A DNA stretch of 64,000 nt from Halorussus salinisoli. Lineage in GTDB: Archaea; Halobacteriota; Halobacteria; Halobacteriales; Haladaptataceae. Shown here piece after piece: positions 52,739-62,078 of the stretch (position 1 is the stretch's first letter; each line of letters begins with the position of its first letter). The DNA lies in NCBI GenBank assembly GCA_005239435.1, contig SZNP01000001.1:124001-188000 (forward strand). The letters are read 5' to 3'. The notes under the pieces were generated by a model. That model did not search any database and was not told the DNA's origin. It worked only from the letters and a program-made list of their open reading frames with translations. The translations under genes and the position numbers were made by a program.

Positions 52739-53845
52739 CTACTCCTCGTCGCCGAGGAGGCGGTCGACCAACTGCTCGGGGTCGAACTTCTCGATGTGGT
52801 CGTAGCCCTGTCCGGTGCCGAGGAAGAGGATGGGTTTGCCCGTGACGTGCGCGATGGAGATGGCCGCGCCGCCCTGGGAGTCGGCGTCGGCCTTCGTCAG
52901 AATCGCGCCGTCGATCTCGGCGGCGTCGTTGAACTGCTTGGCGCGCTGGACTGCGTCCTGTCCGGCCACGGCCTCGTCCACGAAGAGGGTCATGTCCGGG
53001 CCGACCACGCGCCCGATCTTCTCCAACTGGTCCATCAGTCCCTCGTCGGTGTGGAGGCGACCGGCGGTGTCGCCCAGCACCACGTCGATGTCGTGGGAGT
53101 CGGCGTACTCCACGGCGTCGTAGATGACCGCCGCGGGGTCGCCGCCCTGTTCGTGGGCGATGAGTTTCTTGTCGAGGTTGTCGGCGTGTTCCTGAATCTG
53201 CTCGTTGGCCCCGGCGCGGTAGGTGTCGCCGTTGGCGAGCACCGCCGAGAGACCACGCTCCTCGAAGTACTTCGAGAGTTTGGCGATGGTGGTCGTCTTT
53301 CCGACGCCGTTGACGCCCGTGAAGATGATGGTGACAGGCTTGTCGGCCTCGGCGATTCGCTGGTCGAAGTCGAACTGGCCGACCGAGATGACCTTCAACA
53401 GCGAGTCGTGGAGCGCCTGCTCTACCACATCGGCGGTCTCGCTGTTGAACGAGCGAGTCGCACCGACGAGGTCCTCTCGGATGTTGTCCAGAATCTCCTG
53501 GGCGACGCTCATCTCCACGTCGCTCTCCAGCAGCGCCATCTCCAACTCCCAGAGCGGGTCTTCGAGGTCCTGTTCTTCGATGACGATTTCGCCCTTGGCG
53601 AACGACTTGGCCTTCTGCGCGAACCCACCGCCGGACGAGGCGCTCTCGTCTGACTCCGAGTCGGACTCGGCGTCTACCGACTCTTCCGTAGCGGCGTCAG
53701 CGTCGGCCTTTGCCTCGGCGTCGGCTTTCGCCTCGGCTTCGGCTTCCGCTTCTGCCGTGGCTTCCGCTTCTTCGGCCTTCTCCTCGGTCGTCTCCTCTAC
53801 GTCCTTCCGAAAACTCCCGAGTTTGTCCTTCAGGCTATCGAACAT
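52739..53845 (-). CDS. ftsY: SRP receptor FtsY
   Basis: A 368-residue GTPase that docks the SRP complex at the membrane. An acidic, Ala/Glu-rich A domain (about 1-75) is followed by the NG domain with GVNGVGKTTTIAKL, DTAGRL and TKADADSQGG. The A domain has ATAEAEAEAEAKADAEAKADAD-type repeats prone to length change. It starts 7 nt after the pfdA stop. Confidence 0.95.
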   Translation of the reverse strand: MFDSLKDKLGSFRKDVEETTEEKAEEAEATAEAEAEAEAKADAEAKADADAATEESVDAESDSESDESASSGGGFAQKAKSFAKGEIVIEEQDLEDPLWELEMALLESDVEMSVAQEILDNIREDLVGATRSFNSETADVVEQALHDSLLKVISVGQFDFDQRIAEADKPVTIIFTGVNGVGKTTTIAKLSKYFEERGLSAVLANGDTYRAGANEQIQEHADNLDKKLIAHEQGGDPAAVIYDAVEYADSHDIDVVLGDTAGRLHTDEGLMDQLEKIGRVVGPDMTLFVDEAVAGQDAVQRAKQFNDAAEIDGAILTKADADSQGGAAISIAHVTGKPILFLGTGQGYDHIEKFDPEQLVDRLLGDEE

Positions 53846-53851
53846 CGCCGA

Positions 53852-54313
53852 TTACTCGTCCTCGTCGTTCTGCTGGCCCTGCATCTGCTGCATCTGCTGT
53901 TGCATCTGTTGCTGCTGGAGTTGCTGGGCCTTCTGCTCCAGTTGAGCCGACTCTTCTTCCACGTCGCTAACCTCGTCTTCGAGGTCCGAGATGCGCTCGT
54001 CGAGCGTGTCCTGTTTGTTTTCGAGCGTCTCGACCGCGTTCTCCTCGTCGCGCTCGGCCGCGTAACCGCCGCCCAGTTCCACGACGATCTCGTCGAGGTC
54101 CTGAACCTCTGCGCGGACGTGTGCGCCGCCACCGAGCGGGACCTGCACGGTCGAACCGCTTTCGAGCGCGTCGATGGTCTCGATGGCTTCGTCGATGTCG
54201 CTCTTCTCGTCGCGGAGGTTCTCGATTTCGCCTTCGAGTTCTTCCTGCTGCTCTTCGAGTTCCTGAAGCTGCTGGGACAGTTCCTGCAGTTCGGGGTTGC
54301 CGCCACCCATCAT
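53852..54313 (-). CDS. pfdA: Prefoldin subunit alpha
   Basis: A 153-residue coiled-coil chaperone subunit: N-terminal helix (LQELSQQLQELEEQQ), the beta hairpins with STVQVPLGGGAHVRAEV, and a C-terminal helix ending in a Gln/Met-rich tract. Works with the beta subunit as a hexamer holding unfolded proteins. The ATG overlaps the rpl18a stop by one base. Confidence 0.93.
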   Translation of the reverse strand: MMGGGNPELQELSQQLQELEEQQEELEGEIENLRDEKSDIDEAIETIDALESGSTVQVPLGGGAHVRAEVQDLDEIVVELGGGYAAERDEENAVETLENKQDTLDERISDLEDEVSDVEEESAQLEQKAQQLQQQQMQQQMQQMQGQQNDEDE

Positions 54314-54486
54314 TAGGCTTCGACCTCCTCTACCTCGACCTGCGTGCGCTTCAGTCCGTGACGTCCGCCGAAGTTGGTGTAGGTGCGCTCCTCGGCCACG
54401 TCCTCGTTCTCGGCGTCGACACTCGTTTCGAACTCCTGCCAGCCGTCTCTCGACTGGAACTTGCCGCGAACAGTAAACTCACTCAT
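54313..54486 (-). CDS. rpl18a: Ribosomal protein L18a/LX
   Basis: A 57-residue large-subunit protein: MSEFTVRGKFQSRDGWQEF and ERTYTNFGGRHGLKRTQVEV match archaeal LX. First of the rpl18a-pfdA-ftsY run. Confidence 0.93.
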   Translation of the reverse strand: MSEFTVRGKFQSRDGWQEFETSVDAENEDVAEERTYTNFGGRHGLKRTQVEVEEVEA

Positions 54487-54648
54487 GGGGGAATCTGGGA
54501 CGCGCGGAGGGAAGAATCTTCCTACTCGGGGACGGCCGGTCCGAACTCGGTCGGCCGGTTCGGACGCGCTTCGGCAGGTCGGTGGGGTCGCCGCGCTCGG
54601 CCACGACGCCACGCTCGGCGAGCGACCGGAACTCGCGTCTGCCCGCGT

Positions 54649-55131
54649 TCACGTCTCTCGTCGGCCTTCTGCCGGGCGCCCGCGTTCCAACTCGTCGAAC
54701 AACGCCTTGACCCGCTCCTCGATTTCGTCCCGAATCGCCCGCACGGCGTCGAGGTCCTGCCCGTCGGGGTCGTCGAGTCCCCAGTCGCGGTTCTCGCCCG
54801 ACCACGTCGCCGGACAGACGTCCTTCGCGGAACAGCCCATCGTGATCACGTAGTTGCAGGCCTGCAACTCCTCGTGGGTCACCTCGCGCGGCGTTCGGTC
54901 CGAGAGGTCGAAATCGCGCTCGGCCATCACCTCGACCACTTCGTCGTGAACGTGGGCGGCGGGGTCGGTGCCGCCGGTGACGATTTCGACCTGCTCCGCC
55001 TCGCGCTCGGACGCTCCGTGACGCTCGTCACGCTCGGACGCTTCGCGTCGCTCGCGGGCCTCGCGCTCGGCGAACGCGGTCGCCATCTGACTCCTCCCGG
55101 CGTTCTGGACGCAGACGAAGGCGACTTTCAC
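54649..55131 (-). CDS. Low-molecular-weight phosphatase/arsenate reductase type protein
   Basis: A 160-residue protein with the CX5R loop as CVQNAGRS (residues 7-14) and later VITMGCSAKDVCPA and a DDPDGQD acid loop, as in thioredoxin-coupled ArsC. An insert of about 25 residues of ERREASERDER type lies after the first helix, where the family has a shorter link. It overlaps the arsR-type gene by ATGA, which supports arsenate reduction. Confidence 0.85.
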   Translation of the reverse strand: MKVAFVCVQNAGRSQMATAFAEREARERREASERDERHGASEREAEQVEIVTGGTDPAAHVHDEVVEVMAERDFDLSDRTPREVTHEELQACNYVITMGCSAKDVCPATWSGENRDWGLDDPDGQDLDAVRAIRDEIEERVKALFDELERGRPAEGRRET

Positions 55132-55538
55132 GCGTCGTCCTCCGATTCACCGTCTTCGCCCGCGAGCGCCGCGAGCAGTCGCTCGGCCCGGTCGGTCGTC
55201 CGGTAGTAGCGCCACCTGCCGTCCTTCCGGCGGACGACCAGTCCGGCGTCGGTGAGTTCCGAGAGCGCGTGGCTTATCCCACTGTCGCTCACGTCCACCA
55301 GCGGCGAGAGTTCGCAGACGCAGAGGTCCGACTCCGCCGCGGCGAGCAGTTGGACGATTCGATACCGGGTGTCGTTGGCGAGCGCCGACAGCGCCCGGAC
55401 GCGCTCTGGCACCTGCTCGGCCTCGGTCGCGTCTCCGAGCGCGCGCAGGTCGTCCAGTCGGTTCTCCACGTCTGTCTCGCGGCAGGATTCCGTCTCGTCG
55501 GCGAGGAGTCGCCGGAGCCGGTCGTCGGCTTGGGCCAT
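55128..55538 (-). CDS. ArsR-family metal-sensing repressor
   Basis: A 136-residue winged-helix protein. The metal motif is DLCVCEL (ELCVCDL in classic ArsR), followed by the recognition helix VSDSGISHALSELTDAGLV and the wing RRKDGRWRYYR. A perfect inverted repeat overlaps its promoter, so it probably represses itself and the following phosphatase/reductase gene until arsenite or another soft metal binds. Confidence 0.88.
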   Translation of the reverse strand: MAQADDRLRRLLADETESCRETDVENRLDDLRALGDATEAEQVPERVRALSALANDTRYRIVQLLAAAESDLCVCELSPLVDVSDSGISHALSELTDAGLVVRRKDGRWRYYRTTDRAERLLAALAGEDGESEDDA

Positions 55539-55544
55539 TGGTCG

Positions 55545-55574
55545 AACGCTTGAACAGGTGTTCAGATAAGCGTT
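55545..55574 (-). promoter_or_regulatory. arsR operator/promoter
   Basis: TGAACAGGTGTTCA (55551-55564) is an inner palindrome flanked by AACGCT and AAGCGTT arms, together a 30-bp dyad. A TATA-like CTTATCTG (about 55563-55570) overlaps its distal half, about 30 nt from the ATG, so a bound repressor would block the promoter. Confidence 0.6.
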
Positions 55575-55698
55575 GCGCGTTAGCGGACAGAGGTCTCCCC
55601 CAGACACTCCTCTATATTTCTTTCGACAATACAAATACGTCTCAAACACCGAAAACCACGCCCCGGTCGTCTCGACCACCTCGGCACGCGACCAGCGA

Positions 55699-56811
55699 CT
55701 ACGGCTCGAACGCGCGGAGCGCGTCGAGCCGTTTCGCGGCGCTCCCGTCGGCGAGCGCGTCCCGCGCTCGCTCGACGCCCGCGCCGACCGACTCGGCGTC
55801 GCCGCCTGCGTAGACGCGGAATCCGGCGTTGAGCGCTATCGCGTCGGCGACCGGTCCGTCGCGTTCGCCCGTCAGCACGTCCTCGGTGACGCCGGCGGAG
55901 TCTGCCGGGAGGTCGTCCACGCGGAGGTCCTCGCGCTCGAACTCGACGCCGAGCGCGGTCGTCTCCACCTCACCGTCCTCGATTTCGCCGTCGCCTCCCG
56001 CACTACCGTCCCACTCGGCGACTCGCGTCGTACCGGGCCGAACGTCGTCGTACCCCTCGATTCCCTGCGCCATCACGACTCGCTCGACGGGCAGTCGCTC
56101 GCTCTCGCGGACGGTACCGGCGATGCGCTCGGCGTACGAGAGGTGGTAGAAACTCCCGAAGTGGACGCTCGCGTTCGCGGGGTTCGCCAGCGTCTCGACG
56201 GTGTTGATGGAGGTCCGGACCCCGATGGACTCCCGGGCCGGACGACGCTCGTGGACGAGGGGATTGAACCGCGACTGAGCGTAGAAGCCGAAGCCCACCT
56301 CGTCCACCATCGCCGCGCTCTCGGCCGGTTCGAGGTCGGTGGGGACGCCCAACTCGGCCAGCACGTCCCCGTAGGTCGTACCGTACTTGGCGGGGAGGTC
56401 GGGGCCGCTGTGGGCGACCACGGGCGTTCCCGCGGCCGCGGCGACCAGTCCGGAGGCGACTCCCAGCACGGCGGTCTTCTGCTTACCGTCGTAGTTGCCG
56501 CCGCAGTCCACCGGGTCGGCGTCGGGTTCCGCGACCCGGACCGACAGCTCGCGCATGGCGTCGGTGAACCCGGCCAACTCCCGGGGGGTACTCTCCTTCC
56601 AGCGATTCGCCAGCAGGAACGCCCCGAGCGTCTCCGGGTCGGGGTCTCCGGCGAGAACGCGGGCGAACGCCTCTCTGGCCTGCTCGTAGCTCATGTCGTC
56701 GGCGGTCTTCGGGCCGGAGCCACAGACCTCGGTCAGGAGTCGGCGGAGCGGCCATTCGCCCTCGATTGCGGCGTCGTCTCTCCTCGACTTCGAAATCTGG
56801 TCGCCGCTCAC
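55699..56811 (-). CDS. Anthranilate phosphoribosyltransferase-like protein (TrpD2 type)
   Basis: A 370-residue nucleoside-phosphorylase-like fold: CGGNYDGKQKT in the place of the PRPP/Mg loop, HSGPDLPAKYGTTYGDVL and the RFNPLVHERRPARESIG stretch. The departures from TrpD suggest the TrpD2/YbiB branch rather than tryptophan synthesis. It overlaps the SUMT gene by ATGA and is last in the nitrite-reductase operon. Confidence 0.78.
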   Translation of the reverse strand: MSGDQISKSRRDDAAIEGEWPLRRLLTEVCGSGPKTADDMSYEQAREAFARVLAGDPDPETLGAFLLANRWKESTPRELAGFTDAMRELSVRVAEPDADPVDCGGNYDGKQKTAVLGVASGLVAAAAGTPVVAHSGPDLPAKYGTTYGDVLAELGVPTDLEPAESAAMVDEVGFGFYAQSRFNPLVHERRPARESIGVRTSINTVETLANPANASVHFGSFYHLSYAERIAGTVRESERLPVERVVMAQGIEGYDDVRPGTTRVAEWDGSAGGDGEIEDGEVETTALGVEFEREDLRVDDLPADSAGVTEDVLTGERDGPVADAIALNAGFRVYAGGDAESVGAGVERARDALADGSAAKRLDALRAFEP

Positions 56812-57659
56812 TGCTGGTTCACCCCGATTTCCTCTTCGACGCGGCCGACGCCGACCGCCGGAGCCACCTCGCCCGCGGACCCGCCGAGACAGTTGGCGAC
56901 CGTCTCCCTGACGTTCACCACGTCGCCGACGACGGTGACGGCTGGTGGTTCGACGTCGGCGTTTTGCGCCTTCTCCACGATGGTTTCGAGCGTTCCAGTC
57001 ACGGTCCGCTCGGACGGAAGGGTCGCGCGCTCGACCATGGCGACCGGCGTGTCCGGGCAGACGCCGCAGTCTTCGAGGGCCGCCACGTTGTCCGGAAGCC
57101 GCCCCACGCCCATCAGGACGACGAGGGTGCCGCCCGCCGAGACGATGCTGGCGAGGGCGTCCCAGTCTATCGCGCTGTCGGGCTTGGTCGGGTCCTCGTG
57201 GCCGGTGACGACCGCGAGCGCGGAGGCGTGGTCGCGGTGGGTCGCGGGGATTCCGGCGGCGCTCGGGGCCGCGATGGCGCTGGTCACGCCCGGCACGAAC
57301 TCGAAGGGGACGCCGTGGCGGGCGAGGTACTCGGCCTCCTCGCCGCCGCGGCCGAAGGTGGTCGGGTCGCCGCCCTTGAGCCGAACCACGTCGCGGCCCG
57401 CCCGGGCCTCGCGGACGAGCAAGTCGTTGATCTCGGCCTGGGGCGTCCGCTCGCCGCCGGGACGCTTGCCGACGTTTTCGACGCTCGTGCAGTCTGGAAT
57501 CGTTTCGACGAGGTCGTCGCCCACGAGGTTGTCGTGGAAGACGACGTCGGCCTCGTCGAGCAGTCGCCGGGCCTTCACGGTCAGCAGTTCGGGGTCGCCC
57601 GGGCCGGCACCGACGAGGTACGCGGTTCCGGTGGTCGTGTTCTGGTTCGGGTGGCTCAT
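56808..57659 (-). CDS. cobA: Uroporphyrinogen-III C-methyltransferase
   Basis: A 283-residue SAM-dependent enzyme making precorrin-2, the siroheme precursor. Motifs: YLVGAGPGDPELLTVKA, VRLKGGDPTTFGRGGEEAEYL and VPGVTSAIAAPSAAGIPATHR. It overlaps the chelatase gene and the TrpD2-like gene by 4 nt each. Confidence 0.93.
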   Translation of the reverse strand: MSHPNQNTTTGTAYLVGAGPGDPELLTVKARRLLDEADVVFHDNLVGDDLVETIPDCTSVENVGKRPGGERTPQAEINDLLVREARAGRDVVRLKGGDPTTFGRGGEEAEYLARHGVPFEFVPGVTSAIAAPSAAGIPATHRDHASALAVVTGHEDPTKPDSAIDWDALASIVSAGGTLVVLMGVGRLPDNVAALEDCGVCPDTPVAMVERATLPSERTVTGTLETIVEKAQNADVEPPAVTVVGDVVNVRETVANCLGGSAGEVAPAVGVGRVEEEIGVNQQ

Positions 57660-59290
57660 GGTTCTGGTCGGGTCTGTGCGGAGTCGGTTCGAGTTTGTAC
57701 GGAGTCGGTCCGAGTCTGCGCGGCGTCTCGCGCCCGCCGGTAGCGAACCCGGTAGACGTTCGCGGGGTCGGTCAGGTCGCCTCGCGGGACGGACGCGTCG
57801 CTCTCGGTCGGTCGGTCGTCTGTCGATGCCTCCTCGCTCGCCGTCGGTTCGCGTTCCGGGTCGGCCACTGCGCCCTCGTGGTGGTGGAACTCGCGGGCAG
57901 CCGCGACGAGGAACGAACACGGCTCACGGCAGGGAATCTGCCCCTCGTCTTCGAGAGATTCGCCGCCCTCGCCGTCCCATGTCCGGCGCTTCGTACAGTT
58001 TTCACAACACGCCTCGACCGCCCCGGCCACTTCGGCCTGCGAGCAGTCGGCGACGCACTCGTAGATGCCAGTCTGGCGGTCGGCGACCTCGCGGAACGGA
58101 ACCGGGTCGAGGTCGCCCGTGCGCTCGGCGGCCCAGTGTTCGACGCTGGCGGGGTAGACGACCGAGACGGCCCGGAGCAACTCCCGCCGGTCGAGACCCG
58201 AGCAGAACCACCCGGTCGGGAGCGTCGATTCACCGACGAACGGGCGATACCGGCCGTCGTCGGCGTATCGAACCAGTTCGTGGAGGTCGGTGACCGACCG
58301 CGCGTCGAGGTCCTGATCGGAAACGCCGCGGTCGCTCCGGTGGCGCAGGTCGTACCTGCCCGCGTCGGTCGCGGTGACTGCGAGTTCGCCCCAGATTCGG
58401 GTGCCAACGTCGGCCGTGTCGCGCTCTCCCTCGTCGCCGGGTGCGTCCTCGACCCACGAGACGAACGCGTTCCCGGCCGCCTCGCGGACCGGGCGCGAAT
58501 CGTCCACGTCGGTGGGTTCGCCGAGACTCGCGCCCGCTTCGGCCGCCCGCTCCAGCACCACGTCCGCGACGAGCGGGTCCGTGCCCACCGCCGAGGCGTA
58601 CCAGATGCGCCGGTCTTCGACGGTTCCCGGGACGGGGTAGCCGGTTCTGGGGTCGTCGGTCAGACCGAGCAGTTCTGGAATCTCGTCCTGGGTGTGGAAC
58701 CCGTCGGCGACGAACAGCGGGACGACGGCTATCTCGTCGGCCGAGAACTGGTCGAGGACGTCCTCGACGTAGGGGGCCTCGTCCATGAACAGCGCGCCGA
58801 CTTCGGCGAACTGGCCCTCCTCGCGGAGCGCCTCGACGTGGTCGTAGATGGCGTCGGCGCTGTTCGGATTGCGCTCGGTGCCGTGGCCGATTACCGCGAG
58901 TGCGGCGTTCTCTGTAGTGACACCGTCGAGCATCCGCCGGGCGCGGGCCGCGATGACGTCGGTCATCGCGGGGTGGGTCCCGACCGGGTCGGCGTACTGG
59001 AACGTCGGCGCGTCGTCGCCGCGGTCACGCTCGCCGAGACCGAACTCCCGGGGCAGGACCTGATCGACGAAGTAGCCCTCGCTGACGAACAGCGGGACGA
59101 CGACGGCTTCGTCGGCGTCGATAGTGTGGCAGACGTTTCGGAACGACGGCGACTCCTTCCAGAACGCCGGGCGAACCTCCGCGAACGCGGCGCGTTCGCG
59201 GGCGGCCTCGACCGCGACCCGAACCGGTGTCGCGGAGTCGGGATTTCGGTGCGAACCGTGGCCCGCGACGACGAGTGCTCGCTCAGTCAT
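57656..59290 (-). CDS. Double CbiX-type chelatase fused to a Cys-rich C-terminal domain
   Basis: A 544-residue protein. Two CbiX-like halves start with VVAGHGSHRNPDSA (about 7-20) and VIGHGTERNPNSA (about 136-148), each followed by a VVPLFV strand. They insert metal (Fe or Co) into sirohydrochlorin. From about 270 comes a DR2241-like domain with a cysteine set (YECVADC, EACCENCTKR, IPCREPC) that may hold an Fe-S cluster. It ends in QTRTDS repeats. It lies in the siroheme operon. Confidence 0.85.
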   Translation of the reverse strand: MTERALVVAGHGSHRNPDSATPVRVAVEAARERAAFAEVRPAFWKESPSFRNVCHTIDADEAVVVPLFVSEGYFVDQVLPREFGLGERDRGDDAPTFQYADPVGTHPAMTDVIAARARRMLDGVTTENAALAVIGHGTERNPNSADAIYDHVEALREEGQFAEVGALFMDEAPYVEDVLDQFSADEIAVVPLFVADGFHTQDEIPELLGLTDDPRTGYPVPGTVEDRRIWYASAVGTDPLVADVVLERAAEAGASLGEPTDVDDSRPVREAAGNAFVSWVEDAPGDEGERDTADVGTRIWGELAVTATDAGRYDLRHRSDRGVSDQDLDARSVTDLHELVRYADDGRYRPFVGESTLPTGWFCSGLDRRELLRAVSVVYPASVEHWAAERTGDLDPVPFREVADRQTGIYECVADCSQAEVAGAVEACCENCTKRRTWDGEGGESLEDEGQIPCREPCSFLVAAAREFHHHEGAVADPEREPTASEEASTDDRPTESDASVPRGDLTDPANVYRVRYRRARDAAQTRTDSVQTRTDSAQTRPEP

Positions 59291-59609
59291 CGCTCGTCCC
59301 GGTCGCGTCGGACTCCTCGGCGTGGTCGTCGGCCTGTGCGCGTTCGACCTTCTCGGCGTATCGATTCAGGTCGTCGGCGAGCGTCCGGGCCTGCTCCGGC
59401 GAGAGGTCCGCGTGGTCGGCGTGAGTCGGGAGCGCGTCGAGTCCCGTGTTGTCGAGTTCGAACTGGAGTTCGACGCGGTCGGGGTCGTTGCGCGGCGCGG
59501 TCACGTTCAGCGTGGCGTACGCCGACTCCTCGAAGCCGTGGCCCTCGGCGCGGGCGTCCACGAGGTCGAGCGTCGTGTACGCGTTGACTTTGAGTACGCG
59601 GTCGGCCAT
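59283..59609 (-). CDS. DUF6360-like small protein of the nitrite-reductase operon
   Basis: A 108-residue acidic protein beginning MADRVLKVNAYTTLDLVDA. It starts 2 nt after the reductase stop and overlaps the chelatase by 8 nt. The DUF number is from memory; function unknown, though the placement suggests siroheme assembly or reductase support. Confidence 0.72.
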   Translation of the reverse strand: MADRVLKVNAYTTLDLVDARAEGHGFEESAYATLNVTAPRNDPDRVELQFELDNTGLDALPTHADHADLSPEQARTLADDLNRYAEKVERAQADDHAEESDATGTSDD

Positions 59610-59611
59610 GG

Positions 59612-61387
59612 TCAGTCGTCGCTCGTGATTGGCTCGCCCTGCGCGTCGGTCGGCGCGGGCGAGTCGTCCAGTCCGTCCTCGTCGGCGTAGGGGTACCACG
59701 TCATCTTCGTGTTGTGCATGTACGGGTCCTCGTAGTCGGTCTCCTCGGGGTCGGCGAGGGCCTGAATCTCGTCCTCGTCGCGCTCGCCGACGAACTCCCG
59801 GAAGCTCTGGCCCGCCTCGCGCTCGGCCTCGAACGCTTCGAGCAGGTTGCGAATGTACCCCGGCACTTCGTCGGCGGGCACCCGCATCTCTACCCAGTCG
59901 GCGAACTGCGGGTTCTCGCCGAGACCGCCGCCGAGTCCCACATCGAACGCCTCGACCGGTTCGCCGTCCTTGCGCGCCTTCATCCCGCGAAGCGAGATGT
60001 CCGCGATTTGGGGCTGGGCGCAGGAGGCGGTACATCCCGAGAGGTGGACGTGGAAGTCCTCGACGCCCTCCGGAACCGGCACGTTATCTTCAAGCCAGTT
60101 GGCGTACCGGACCATCCGGTTCTTCGTCTCCACGATGGACAGCGAGCAGTACTCGGTGCCGGTGCAGGCGATGGACCCCCGACGGAACGGATGAGGGTCG
60201 GGCGAGTAGGAGTCGAGGAACGACTCGTCGAGGAAGTCGTCGAGGTCGTCGGGCGAGACGTCGCCGACGATGAGATTCTGGCGCTGGGTGACGCCTATCA
60301 TCTCGGAATCGTAGGATTCGGCGAGGTCCGCGAGTTCGATTACCTCCTCGGCACCCATCCGACCGACCAGCACCGAGAGACCGACGAAGTGGTTACCGTC
60401 GTTCTGCTCGTGGACGCCGACGTAGTCGCCGGGGGCGTCGGCCCGCCCGGCGTTGTAGTCGTACTGGTCGCGCAGGTTCTCGCCCGCGGTCGGGAGTTCG
60501 TACTCGACGTACTCCTCCTGAAGAACGCTGCGGACCTTCTCGGGTCCCCACTCGTCCACGAGGAACTTCATGCGGGCGTTGAACCGGTCCTCGCGGTCGC
60601 CGTAGTCGCGGAACAGTCCCGAGAGACCCGCGGCCACGTCGCTGGCGTTCTCCGGGCGGCAGAACACGTCGATGTCTCGGGCGAACCGGGGTTCCTTCCG
60701 GGCGAGACCGCCGCCGACTCGGACGTTGAATCCTTCGATTTCCTCGCCATCGACGGTCTTGACCGCCGGTTCGAAGGCGAGGTCGTTGATGTCGCCCTGT
60801 CCCGCCCCGCGGGTGTCGCCCGTGACCGCGACCTTCCACTTGCGGGGGAGGTTGTCGTACAGGTCGTTGCCCTTGAACTCGTCGTGGAGGTCCTGCACGA
60901 CGGGCCACACGTCTAGGAGTTCGTCGGCGTCCCGGCCCGCGACCGGCGACCCGACGATGTTGCGCCACGAGTCGCCGCAGGCCTGAATCGTGGAGAGACC
61001 GACTGATTCGAGTTTCTCGAAGATGTCGGGCACGTCCTCGACCTTTATCCAGTGGAGTTGGATGGACTGGCGCGTCGTGAAGTCGGCGTACGCTCCGCCG
61101 AACTCGGGGTTCTCGACCGGACCGGTCGCGTACTCCCGGGCCACCTCGCCGACGACTCGGAGCTGTTCGGGCGTGAGTCGGCCCATCGGGACGCCGACGC
61201 GCATCATGAAGTACGACTCTTGGCCCTTCCGCTGGTGGTACAGCCCCCACCACTTGAATCGCTCGAACCACGCGTCGTGTTCGTCCTCGGGGATCGCGTC
61301 CCACCCCTCCTCGGCGAACCGCTCCAGGTGGTCGCGTATCTCTACGCCGTATATCTCGTCTTTCCAGCCCTCGACTTTACTCGGCAT
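59612..61387 (-). CDS. Siroheme/4Fe-4S nitrite or sulfite reductase
   Basis: A 591-residue assimilatory reductase with duplicated halves. Cluster ligands are in ACTGTEYCSL and SGCTASCAQ (C-x5-C and C-x3-C); two GGGLARK/GGGLGEN segments mark the repeated ferredoxin-like parts. Ferredoxin-dependent nitrite reductase (NirA) is the usual assignment in haloarchaea, but sulfite cannot be excluded. CTTTATTGG about 25 nt upstream supports the start near 61387; ATG at 61393 is an alternative. First gene of the siroheme operon. Confidence 0.88.
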   Translation of the reverse strand: MPSKVEGWKDEIYGVEIRDHLERFAEEGWDAIPEDEHDAWFERFKWWGLYHQRKGQESYFMMRVGVPMGRLTPEQLRVVGEVAREYATGPVENPEFGGAYADFTTRQSIQLHWIKVEDVPDIFEKLESVGLSTIQACGDSWRNIVGSPVAGRDADELLDVWPVVQDLHDEFKGNDLYDNLPRKWKVAVTGDTRGAGQGDINDLAFEPAVKTVDGEEIEGFNVRVGGGLARKEPRFARDIDVFCRPENASDVAAGLSGLFRDYGDREDRFNARMKFLVDEWGPEKVRSVLQEEYVEYELPTAGENLRDQYDYNAGRADAPGDYVGVHEQNDGNHFVGLSVLVGRMGAEEVIELADLAESYDSEMIGVTQRQNLIVGDVSPDDLDDFLDESFLDSYSPDPHPFRRGSIACTGTEYCSLSIVETKNRMVRYANWLEDNVPVPEGVEDFHVHLSGCTASCAQPQIADISLRGMKARKDGEPVEAFDVGLGGGLGENPQFADWVEMRVPADEVPGYIRNLLEAFEAEREAGQSFREFVGERDEDEIQALADPEETDYEDPYMHNTKMTWYPYADEDGLDDSPAPTDAQGEPITSDD

Positions 61388-61495
61388 GGGCATCCAAACG
61401 GAAGCCACCAATAAAGCCGCGGTTTCCCCGTCAATCTTCCCCGAGGCTCCGGACAACCGGCGGGAATTGCGGTCGTCGGTGACGCGCTGTTTCGG

Positions 61496-61831
61496 CTACT
61501 CCGAGGTCGCCAGCCGCGTCCGTCGCCGCGGAACGTGGACGCTCGACGGAACCACGCCTCTGAACTCGTCGTTCTCTCGGTCTACGCGACCCAGCGTCAA
61601 CCAGTCGGTGACGCCACTGGCCCCGCACTCGACGCACTGCCCGGCGATGCGACCTTCGATGTCGGGCCAATCGACGCCGACCTCCACGAACCCCTCCGCG
61701 AGGAAATCCGCGGGTTCACACCCGCAGAAGTCGTGGCGCGCGAGTAACCACAGTTGGCTCACGGGGACCGACCGCGAGTCGTTGACGCTGAGCCACGCCC
61801 CGTCGTCTAACTGGTGAACGGAAACGACCAT
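61496..61831 (-). CDS. Cysteine-containing hypothetical protein
   Basis: A 111-residue protein with two cysteine pairs, FCGCEP and QCVECGA, about 35 residues apart, which could bind zinc. It lies upstream of the reductase on the same strand, 108 nt away, with a separate promoter likely. Not recognised. Confidence 0.62.
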   Translation of the reverse strand: MVVSVHQLDDGAWLSVNDSRSVPVSQLWLLARHDFCGCEPADFLAEGFVEVGVDWPDIEGRIAGQCVECGASGVTDWLTLGRVDRENDEFRGVVPSSVHVPRRRTRLATSE

Positions 61832-62078
61832 GCCACCGTGGAGTACCAGACCGGCGGTAAGCGTGTCGTCGTCCGCGACGCTTGCCGACTGTCACTCGAT
61901 TCGTTGACGCCGGGTTCGCGCCGAAACCGACGACGCTGGCCTCCAGCGTGGCACCCCGTCCGTCTCCCTCCACTGAGCGCCGTCGTCACTACCGGAGAGA
62001 CTCGCCCCTGTATCTAAGCATCGGTAGCGATTACGGACGAACACGGCCTTATCTACGTCGTCTCCCTACTACGTTCCA

